Made by a program: the position numbers and the translations under genes. A DNA stretch of 64,000 nt from Flavobacteriales bacterium (GTDB lineage: Bacteria > Bacteroidota > Bacteroidia > Flavobacteriales_F > PHOS-HE28). Of this stretch, positions 33,491 to 40,666 are shown one piece after another. The DNA lies in assembly GCA_016712535.1 (NCBI GenBank), contig JADJQW010000003.1:186001-250000 (forward strand), given 5' to 3'. Each line of letters begins with the position of its first letter. The stretch's first letter is position 1. Under the pieces are notes generated by a model. The model was not told where the DNA came from and did not search any database. It saw only the letters and a list, made by a program, of their open reading frames with translations.

Positions 33491-35253
33491 GCTCCACCGC
33501 ACAAGGCAAGGCATTCGACCGCAAGCTCTTCGGGCGCGTGTTCGCGTTCACGCAGCCCTACCGCGCGCTGTTCTGGACCACGTTCGCCCTCACCATCTTC
33601 CTGGCGGTGCTCGGCGTGGTGCGCCCGCTCCTCATGGGCGACATGATCGATGACTACGCCCTTACCGGCGATGCACGCGGCCTGTGGATCGTGACCCTCG
33701 TGGTGATGGCCCTGCTCGTGATCGAGACCATCGTGCAGTTCTACCAGGCCTACTGGACCGCCTGGCTGGGGCAGGCCGTCACCTTCGATCTTCGGCAGAA
33801 GCTCTATGCCCGCATCATCGGAAACAAGCTCCGCTGGTTCGACCGCACGCCCATCGGCCAGCTGGTGACGCGCGTGATCAGCGACATCGAGACCATCGAC
33901 GACATCTTCTCCCAGGGGCTGCTCATGATCATGGGCGATATCCTGAAGCTCGTCGTGGTGGTGGCCGTGATGTTCGTGGTGAACTGGAAGCTCGCGCTGC
34001 TCAGCATGGTGCCCATCCCTTTGCTGCTCTGGAGCACCAACATCTTCAAGAACAGCATCCAGAAGAGCTTCCAGGATGTGCGTACGCAGGTGGCGCGGCT
34101 CAACACCTTCGTGCAGGAGCACATACAGGGCATGGCGGTGGTGCAGGTCTTCGGGCGAGAGCAGCAGGAGTACGAGAAGTTCAAGGCCATCAACAAAGAG
34201 CACCGTGCGGCGCATATCCGCAGCGTGCTCGCCTACAGCATCTTCTTCCCGGTTGTCGAGATCCTCAGCGCCATCTCGCTCGGCTTCCTCGTGTGGTGGG
34301 GCGTGAAGGATGTGCTGGCTGGCTTCGCCACGCTTGGTGATGTCTTCGCCTATATCCTCTTCATCAACATGCTCTTCCGGCCCATCCGCCAGCTGGCCGA
34401 CCGCTTCAATGTGCTCCAGATGGGCATGGTGGGCAGCGAGCGCGTGATGAAGGTGCTCGATACGGATGCCGGCCTATCGGACGAGGGGGCCTTGAGCGTC
34501 GACGGACTGCGCGGCGACATCCGCTTCGATGGGATGTGGTTCGCCTACACCGATGAGGCTTCGGCTGAAGAAGAGCATTGGGCGCTGCGCGATATCAGCT
34601 TCGAGGCGAAGGCGGGCCAGATGATCGCGCTCGTGGGCGCCACCGGCAGCGGAAAGAGCAGCATCGTGAACGTGCTGAGCCGTGCCTACGATTATCAGAA
34701 GGGCGCCGTTTATCTCGATGGCGCTGACATCCGCGAATACAAGCTGAGCGAATTGCGGCGCGCCATCAGCGTGGTGCTGCAGGATGTCTTCCTCTTCAGC
34801 GATACCATCCACAACAACATCACGCTGAGCGATCCGGCCATCACCCGTGCGGAGGTGATCATGGCCGCGCAGGAAGTGGGCGCGCACGACTTCATCCTGA
34901 AACTGCCCAAGGGCTACGACACCGAAGTGGGCGAGCGCGGCGGCATCCTCAGCACCGGCCAGCGCCAGTTGCTCGCCTTCATCCGCGCGGCGGTGCATAA
35001 GCCCGCCGTGCTCGTGCTCGATGAAGCCACGAGCAGCGTGGACAGCCTCAGCGAGCAATTGATCCAGCAGGCCACCGAGCGCATCACCAGCGGTCGCACC
35101 AGCATCGTGATCGCCCATCGGCTCAGCACGGTGCAGCACGCTGACCGCATCCTTGTGCTCGATAAGGGCCGCATCATCGAGCAGGGCACGCACCAGGAGC
35201 TGCTGGCGCAGGAAGGCGCGTACAGGAAGCTGTATGAGCTGCAGTTCAGATGA
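33487..35253 (+). CDS. ABC transporter ATP-binding/permease protein (MsbA/MdlB type)
   Basis: 588 aa half-transporter. The N-terminal ~330 residues hold a six-helix type IV (ABC exporter) membrane domain with the coupling-helix pattern TPIGQLVTRVISDIETIDD. The C-terminal nucleotide-binding domain has Walker A GATGSGKSS (~residue 383), Q-loop VVLQDVFLFS, signature LSTGQRQ (~488, Thr for the usual Gly), Walker B VLVLDEATSS and H-loop IAHRLST. Probably a homodimeric exporter of lipid or hydrophobic substrate in the inner membrane; the substrate cannot be read. Translationally coupled to truA by ATGA, an order that I do not take as functional. Confidence 0.92.
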   Translation: MSSTAQGKAFDRKLFGRVFAFTQPYRALFWTTFALTIFLAVLGVVRPLLMGDMIDDYALTGDARGLWIVTLVVMALLVIETIVQFYQAYWTAWLGQAVTFDLRQKLYARIIGNKLRWFDRTPIGQLVTRVISDIETIDDIFSQGLLMIMGDILKLVVVVAVMFVVNWKLALLSMVPIPLLLWSTNIFKNSIQKSFQDVRTQVARLNTFVQEHIQGMAVVQVFGREQQEYEKFKAINKEHRAAHIRSVLAYSIFFPVVEILSAISLGFLVWWGVKDVLAGFATLGDVFAYILFINMLFRPIRQLADRFNVLQMGMVGSERVMKVLDTDAGLSDEGALSVDGLRGDIRFDGMWFAYTDEASAEEEHWALRDISFEAKAGQMIALVGATGSGKSSIVNVLSRAYDYQKGAVYLDGADIREYKLSELRRAISVVLQDVFLFSDTIHNNITLSDPAITRAEVIMAAQEVGAHDFILKLPKGYDTEVGERGGILSTGQRQLLAFIRAAVHKPAVLVLDEATSSVDSLSEQLIQQATERITSGRTSIVIAHRLSTVQHADRILVLDKGRIIEQGTHQELLAQEGAYRKLYELQFR

Positions 35254-35271
35254 GAGCGAACAGGGCGGGCA

Positions 35272-36471
35272 TCAGCCCTTCATCCTGCGCTTCCTTTCGG
35301 CCACGATCAGCCTCAGCTCTCTTCCCATCTGCCCGGCCACGCTGGTGTTCTCCTGCGCGCGGCGGATCAGGTAGGGCAGCACGGCGCGCACCGGACCGTA
35401 GGGAACGTACTTGGCCACCTTGTAGCCGGCTTCGGCCAGGTTGTAGCTGATGTTGTCGCTCATGCCTAGCAGCTGCGCGAACCATACGCGGCGGTCGTGG
35501 CGCGCGATGCCATGCTCTTCAAGGAGCCGCGCGAGCAACAGGGAACTCTGCTCATTGTGGGTGCCGGCCATCACGGCCATGCGATCGATGTGCGCCACGC
35601 AGAAGCGCAAGGCCTCATCGTAGTCGCGGTCCACTGCGGCCCTGTCGGCATGGATGGGAGAGGGGTAGCCCTTTTCCGCCGCGCGGTCACGCTCCTTCTC
35701 CATGTAGGCGCCGCGCACCAGTTTAACGCCGAGGTGGTAGTCGCCTTTCTCGGCAGCGGCGAAGGAGGCTTTCAGGAAGGCGAGCCGGTCGTGGCGGTAG
35801 AGCTGGATGGTGTTGAACACGATGGCGCTCTCCTTATTGAAGCGCTCCATCATGCGCGTGGCCAGTGCATCAATCGCGGGCTGGTACCAGCTGTCCTCGG
35901 CATCGATGAGCACGGGGATGCCCGCATCGTGCGCGGCTTGGCAGATCCGTTCCACCCGTCCTTGCACCAGCTGCCATTCGTGCGCATCATCCGCACTGAG
36001 CGCGTCGTTTCTGCTGATCTTCTCCAACAGCGCCGTGGGCGATAGGCCTGTGACCTTGAATACGCTGAAGGGAATGTCCGTGCGCTGCTTGGCCGCCGCG
36101 ATGGTGAGCAGGATCTCGTCGCAAGTATGATCCAATGAATCGTCGTCCTCCTGGCCTTCCACGCTGTAATCGAGGATGGTGCCGACGCCCACATCGCCGA
36201 GCTTCTGCGCGGTGAGCAGGCTCTCATCGATGGTCTCCCCACCGCAGAAGTGCTTGAAGAGCGTGGCCTTCACCGCCCAACCGATCGGAAGGCGCAGCGC
36301 AAGGGCTGCTTGCGTGAGCACGCGTCCGGTGGCGTTGAGCCAGGGGATGCCGATGATGCGGAAGAGCCAGTAGGCGCGAAGCAGGCCGCGATCGGTGTAC
36401 TGACGGAACGCGATGCGCGTATCGCCGAGATCGGGGACCGAGATGGGAGGCGCAGGGGCCGTGGACGGCAT
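35272..36471 (-). CDS. Proline dehydrogenase
   Basis: 399 aa from ATG 36471. FAD-dependent beta/alpha barrel of the PRODH family: FKVTGLSPTALLEKIS, IPVLIDAEDSWYQPAID, FNTIQLYRHDRLAFLK, GVKLVRGAYMEKERDRA, MAGTHNEQSSLLLARLL, and the C-terminal YVPYGPVRAVLPYLIRRAQEN. It oxidises proline to pyrroline-5-carboxylate with electrons to the quinone pool. It is monofunctional (no P5C dehydrogenase domain), as in most Bacteroidota. The likely promoter box lies 48 nt upstream inside the spacer shared with aroB. Convergent with the ABC transporter gene. Confidence 0.95.
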   Translation of the reverse strand: MPSTAPAPPISVPDLGDTRIAFRQYTDRGLLRAYWLFRIIGIPWLNATGRVLTQAALALRLPIGWAVKATLFKHFCGGETIDESLLTAQKLGDVGVGTILDYSVEGQEDDDSLDHTCDEILLTIAAAKQRTDIPFSVFKVTGLSPTALLEKISRNDALSADDAHEWQLVQGRVERICQAAHDAGIPVLIDAEDSWYQPAIDALATRMMERFNKESAIVFNTIQLYRHDRLAFLKASFAAAEKGDYHLGVKLVRGAYMEKERDRAAEKGYPSPIHADRAAVDRDYDEALRFCVAHIDRMAVMAGTHNEQSSLLLARLLEEHGIARHDRRVWFAQLLGMSDNISYNLAEAGYKVAKYVPYGPVRAVLPYLIRRAQENTSVAGQMGRELRLIVAERKRRMKG

Positions 36472-36519
36472 GAGGGCTTCCTTCGTTCCTTTGGCCGGAA
36501 GGCTTTGCTGAAGGGCGGC

Positions 36520-36527
36520 CAAAAGTA
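36520..36527 (-). promoter_or_regulatory. -7 box of the proline dehydrogenase promoter
   Basis: Reads TACTTTTG on the minus strand, a full match to TAnnTTTG, 48 nt before the proline dehydrogenase ATG and directly beside the aroB ATG on the other strand. The -33 element would fall inside aroB. Confidence 0.5.
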
Positions 36528-36530
36528 GAG

Positions 36531-37628
36531 ATGGTCCCGAAGCGCGTGGAAGCAATTGTCATGGATGCCGGGCGCCATCCGGTGGCGCTTGGCGCTGGTG
36601 CCTTGCGCGCCCTCGACCAAGATGTGAAGGAGGCTGAGGCCAGCGCGCATTTCATCCTGGGCGATGAGAACACCCTTCGGCACTGCTTGCCGGAACTGCT
36701 GGCCCATTCGCCGCGCCTGCGCGAAGCGGAGACCATCGGCGTGCCGGCAGGGGAAGCGAGCAAGGGCTTGGCCGTGTGCCAGGACATCTGGCAGCACCTC
36801 ACCGCGCGCGCTGCCGATCGCGAGGCGTTGCTGATCTGCCTGGGCGGCGGCGTGGTCACCGATCTCGGTGGCTTCATCGCTGGCGCGTACAAGCGCGGCA
36901 TCCGATGCATGCATGTGCCCACCACGCTCATGGGCATGGTCGACGCGGCCATCGGCGGCAAGGCGGGCATCGACCTCGGCGGCGTGAAGAACGTGGTGGG
37001 CGTGTTCCATGATCCCATGGGCGTGTATGTGCACGTGCCCTTCCTGAAGAGCTTGGGCAAACGCGAGCTGCTCAATGGCGTGGCCGAGATGATCAAGCAC
37101 GGCCTCGTGCGCGATGCATCCCACTACGAAGCGCTGCGCGAAGCGCCGTTGCACGACCTGCATGCGCTCACGCCGCTGGTGGAGCGCAGCGCGGCCATCA
37201 AGGCCGAAGTGGTGAAAGAGGATCCCCGCGAGGGCGGAATGCGCAAGCTGTTGAACTTCGGGCATACCATCGGGCACGGGATCGAGGCATACTCCTGGGA
37301 GAGCCCGCAGCGTGCGCTGCTGCACGGCGAAGCCGTTGCCATGGGCATGATCTGCGAGGCCTGGCTCAGCTGGCGGCAGGGCCTGCTGCCGCGCGCGGAC
37401 AACGACCGGATCGCCGCGCACCTGCTCTCGCTTTACAGGCCTTTCGCCTTGCAGGGCGATGAGCACCACCGCATCATCGAGCTCATGCGCAACGACAAGA
37501 AGAACTCCGGCGGTCAGTTCCACTTCACGCTGCTCACGGGCATAGGCAGCGCGCAGGTCGATGCGGCGATCACTGCCGCGCAGGTGCACGAAGCGCTGGA
37601 GCACTACCGGCTGCTGGTCCGGGGCTGA
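36531..37628 (+). CDS. aroB: 3-dehydroquinate synthase
   Basis: 365 aa. NAD-binding and active-site blocks are complete: PAGEASKGLAVCQDIW, LICLGGGVVTDLGGFIAGAYKRGI, HVPTTLMGMVDAAIGGKAGID, GVAEMIKHGLV, and the metal-binding LLNFGHTIGHGIEA ... LLHGEAVAMGM. Converts DAHP to 3-dehydroquinate in the shikimate pathway. It is followed by aroA after 18 nt; together they feed chorismate, which also serves menF in this window. Confidence 0.97.
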   Translation: MVPKRVEAIVMDAGRHPVALGAGALRALDQDVKEAEASAHFILGDENTLRHCLPELLAHSPRLREAETIGVPAGEASKGLAVCQDIWQHLTARAADREALLICLGGGVVTDLGGFIAGAYKRGIRCMHVPTTLMGMVDAAIGGKAGIDLGGVKNVVGVFHDPMGVYVHVPFLKSLGKRELLNGVAEMIKHGLVRDASHYEALREAPLHDLHALTPLVERSAAIKAEVVKEDPREGGMRKLLNFGHTIGHGIEAYSWESPQRALLHGEAVAMGMICEAWLSWRQGLLPRADNDRIAAHLLSLYRPFALQGDEHHRIIELMRNDKKNSGGQFHFTLLTGIGSAQVDAAITAAQVHEALEHYRLLVRG

Positions 37629-37646
37629 GGTCCAACTTTGCCGCCG

Positions 37647-38867
37647 ATGCCTTCCATTACCATCACAAGCCCATCCGCGACCATCCGCGCCCGCATCGCC
37701 CTGCCCCGCAGCAAGAGCATCAGCAACCGCGCTTTGCTCATGGCTTCGCTTTGCGGAGACCTGGACCTGGTGAGCGGCTTAAGTGACGGCGACGACACGC
37801 GGGTGATGCGCGAATTGCTCAGCGAGGGACCCGTAGTGATGGACTGCGGGGCAGGCGGAACCACCTTCCGCTTCCTGCTCGCTTGGGCCAGCGTGCGCGA
37901 AGGGGAAGAGCACGTGCTCACCGGCATCCCGCGATTGCTCGAACGGCCGCACGATGATCTGGTACATGCGCTGCAGCGGCTCGGCGCCGACATCGAGCGC
38001 GTGCCCGAGGGTTTCCGCGTGCGCGGCCGGGCATTGAAAGGCGGAGAGGTGCGCTTCGACTCCCCCATCAGCAGCCAATACCTGAGCGCCCTGCTCATGA
38101 TCGCGCCGCGCATGCACGAGGGCCTCACCCTGCGCTGGACCGGTACGCGGCTGAGCGAGCCCTTCGTGCACATGACGCTCAAGATGCTCGCGCACTTCGG
38201 CGTCTATCCGCGGCTGGAGCTCGATGGCGTGCGCGTGGACCCCGGTGATTACATCCCCGCGCCGATCACCGTGCCGCCGGATTGGAGCAGCGCTGCATTC
38301 TGGTGCGAGATCGTCTCGCTCTGTCCCGGCAGCGAGCTCGTGCTGCAAGGCCTCACCGACGACACCATGCAAGGCGATCGCGAGGCGCAACAGCTCTGGG
38401 CGCCGTGGGTGGAAACCCAATTCACCGATGCAGGCGCGCGAATCAGCCATCGCGCATCACCCGGCACATGGGAGGAGCTCCCGCGCAACCTGAAGCAGGT
38501 GCCCGATCTTTTCCAGCCGCTGGCCTTCACCTTGGCCGCGCTGGGCCAGCCTGCGGTGCTCACCGGCCTCGACAACCTTCGCGTGAAGGAGACCGATCGC
38601 CTGCAAGCCGTGGCCGATGCGATCCAACGCATGGGAGGTGACGCCGCCTTCGCCGATGGCGCGTTCGCGGTGAAGGAGGGCATCACACATCCGGTGGACG
38701 CGCCTTTCGACCCCGACCACGATCACCGCATGGCGTTGGCTCTTGCGCCTTTGGCGTTGAAACTCGGCACCATCATCATCAGTGATCCGCAGGTGGTGAC
38801 CAAGAGCTATCCGGGCTTCTGGGTAGATCTTCAGAGCGCGGGATTCGGGGTGCAGTTGCACGAGTGA
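37647..38867 (+). CDS. aroA: 3-phosphoshikimate 1-carboxyvinyltransferase (EPSP synthase)
   Basis: 406 aa from ATG 37647. Substrate-binding motifs: LPRSKSISNRALLMASL near the N-terminus, DCGAGGTTFRFLLAW, DSPISSQYLSALLMIAPRM, and NLRVKETDRLQAVADAIQRMG plus DHDHRMALALAPLAL at the C-terminus. The usual N-terminal K-S-x-S-N-R is present. Transfers enolpyruvyl from PEP to shikimate-3-phosphate. CAACTTTG (37633-37640) 6 nt upstream is -7-like and could give an extra transcript. It ends 96 nt before the fhs ATG. Confidence 0.96.
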   Translation: MPSITITSPSATIRARIALPRSKSISNRALLMASLCGDLDLVSGLSDGDDTRVMRELLSEGPVVMDCGAGGTTFRFLLAWASVREGEEHVLTGIPRLLERPHDDLVHALQRLGADIERVPEGFRVRGRALKGGEVRFDSPISSQYLSALLMIAPRMHEGLTLRWTGTRLSEPFVHMTLKMLAHFGVYPRLELDGVRVDPGDYIPAPITVPPDWSSAAFWCEIVSLCPGSELVLQGLTDDTMQGDREAQQLWAPWVETQFTDAGARISHRASPGTWEELPRNLKQVPDLFQPLAFTLAALGQPAVLTGLDNLRVKETDRLQAVADAIQRMGGDAAFADGAFAVKEGITHPVDAPFDPDHDHRMALALAPLALKLGTIIISDPQVVTKSYPGFWVDLQSAGFGVQLHE

Positions 38868-38918
38868 GGGCGATTGCGATCTTCGACCGGTCCCGATTCA
38901 TTTCATACCTCCTTCACA

Positions 38919-38949
38919 CGGTCACTCCGAGCGGAACGAAGGAGCAACT
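38919..38949. repeat. Short 'GTCACTCCGAGCGGAACGAAGGA' type repeat
   Basis: A segment GGTCACTCCGAGCGGAACGA, then AGGAGCAACTT, lies 14 nt before the fhs ATG. It closely resembles a widespread intergenic repeat (GTCATTCCGAGCGNAGCGAGGAATC type) seen in many environmental bacteria. Its inner CTCCGAGCGGA has some self-complementarity. It occupies the fhs leader, so it could influence expression. Confidence 0.55.
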
Positions 38950-38962
38950 TCCAGTCTTCCCC

Positions 38963-40639
38963 ATGCCCTTCCCCACCGACCTCGAGATCGCGCAAGCCGC
39001 GCGGATGAAGCCAATCGCTGAGATCGCGAAGAACCTCGGGATCGACCCGGAAGTGATCGAGCCCTACGGCCGCACCAAGGCGAAGCTCCCCATCAACCTC
39101 ATCGACGAGAAGAGGCTCGCGAAGAGCAAGCTCATCCTCGTCACCGCGGTGAGCCCGACACCCGCAGGAGAGGGAAAGACCACCACCAGCATCGGCCTGC
39201 ACGAAGGGCTGAGCAAGCTCGGCAAGAAGAGCGTGGTGGTGCTGCGCGAGCCTTCGCTCGGTCCGGTCTTCGGCATGAAGGGCGGCGCCGCCGGCGGCGG
39301 TTATGCGCAAGTGGTGCCCATGGAGGACATCAACCTCCACTTCACCGGAGACTTCAGCGCCATCGAGAAGGCCAACAACCTTCTCGCGGCGCTCATCGAC
39401 AACAACCTGCAGAACCGCAAGCGATCCCTGGGCATCGACCCGCGCACCATCGCCTGGAAACGCGTGATGGACATGAACGACCGCGCCCTGCGGAAGATCA
39501 CCATCGGGCTTGGCGGCGTGAACGGCGGAGTGCCGCGCGAGGATGGATTCAACATCACGCCTGCGAGCGAGGTGATGGCGATCCTGTGCCTGGCCACCTC
39601 TTTCGAGGACCTTAAGAAGCGCCTCGGCGACATCTATGTGGGCCAGCGCTGGGACCGCACGCCGGTGTATGCCCGCGACCTGAAGGCCGAGGCCGCCATG
39701 GCCATCCTGCTGAAGGACGCCATCAAGCCGAACCTGGTGCAGACGCTCGAAGGCAATCCGGCGATCCTGCATGGAGGTCCCTTCGCCAACATCGCGCAAG
39801 GGGTGAACAGCGTCCTCGCCACAAAGATGGGCCTGAGCCTCGGGGACTACGTGGTCACTGAAGCGGGCTTCGGGGCTGACCTGGGCGCCGAGAAGTTCTT
39901 CGACATCAAGTGCCGCGCTGCGGGCCTGAAGCCGGCTGCCGCAGTGATCGTGGCCACGGTGCGCGCCCTGCGCTATCACGGCGGGGTTGACGTGAAGGAG
40001 GTGAACACCGCCGCGCCCGACAAGCTGAAGACCGGTCTCGCCAACCTGGGCCGCCACATCGAGAACATCGCCAAGTTCGGCGTGAAGGCGGTGGTGGCCA
40101 TCAACCACTTCCCCACGGACACGCCCGAGGAGATCGACATGGTCAAGGCGTACTGCACCGAACGTGGCGCCGAGGCGATGCTCGCGCAGGGCTTCGCGAA
40201 GGGCGGAGACGGCATGACCGATCTCGCGACCGCTGTGCTCCGCGTGATCGAGGAAGGCAAGAGCGACTTCAAGCCGTTGTATGACCTGAACCTCTCGATC
40301 AAGGACAAGATCGCGACCATCGCGAAGGAGATCTACCGCGCCGATGGCGTGGATTACAGCGGCGATGCCGAGACCGCATTGCGCCGCATCGACAAGCTCG
40401 GGCTTAACAACGTGCCCATCTGCATGGCCAAGACGCAGTACAGCTTCAGCGACAACAAGGAGCTGCGCGCCGCGCCCACCGGCTTCCGCATCACCGTGCG
40501 CGACATCGAGATCAGTGCCGGCGCCGGCTTCGTAGTGCCCATCTGCGGCGAGATCATGCGCATGCCCGGTCTGCCGGAAGTGCCCGCCGCCGAGCACATG
40601 GACATCGATGCCAACGGCGTGATCAGCGGGTTGAGCTGA
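38963..40639 (+). CDS. fhs: Formate--tetrahydrofolate ligase
   Basis: 558 aa from ATG 38963. The P-loop SPTPAGEGKTTTSIGL (residues ~64-79) is the FTHFS signature, followed by LREPSLGPVFGMKGGAAGGG, IDNNLQ, GGVPREDGFNITPASEVMAILCLA, VTEAGFGADLGAEKFFDIKCR, and the C-terminal MPGLPEVPAAEHMDIDANG. It makes 10-formyl-THF from formate, THF and ATP for one-carbon metabolism. A GTG at 38864 overlapping the aroA stop would add 33 non-family residues and is rejected. The last 28 codons recur twice downstream (43681, 43812). Confidence 0.97.
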   Translation: MPFPTDLEIAQAARMKPIAEIAKNLGIDPEVIEPYGRTKAKLPINLIDEKRLAKSKLILVTAVSPTPAGEGKTTTSIGLHEGLSKLGKKSVVVLREPSLGPVFGMKGGAAGGGYAQVVPMEDINLHFTGDFSAIEKANNLLAALIDNNLQNRKRSLGIDPRTIAWKRVMDMNDRALRKITIGLGGVNGGVPREDGFNITPASEVMAILCLATSFEDLKKRLGDIYVGQRWDRTPVYARDLKAEAAMAILLKDAIKPNLVQTLEGNPAILHGGPFANIAQGVNSVLATKMGLSLGDYVVTEAGFGADLGAEKFFDIKCRAAGLKPAAAVIVATVRALRYHGGVDVKEVNTAAPDKLKTGLANLGRHIENIAKFGVKAVVAINHFPTDTPEEIDMVKAYCTERGAEAMLAQGFAKGGDGMTDLATAVLRVIEEGKSDFKPLYDLNLSIKDKIATIAKEIYRADGVDYSGDAETALRRIDKLGLNNVPICMAKTQYSFSDNKELRAAPTGFRITVRDIEISAGAGFVVPICGEIMRMPGLPEVPAAEHMDIDANGVISGLS

Positions 40640-40666
40640 GAGGGACGGGCACGCGGGATCGGGTGC

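Noticed and set aside
38864..38962. GTG start for fhs overlapping the aroA stop
   Set aside because: It would add 33 residues that include the dispersed repeat and do not resemble FTHFS; ATG 38963 gives the normal N-terminus.
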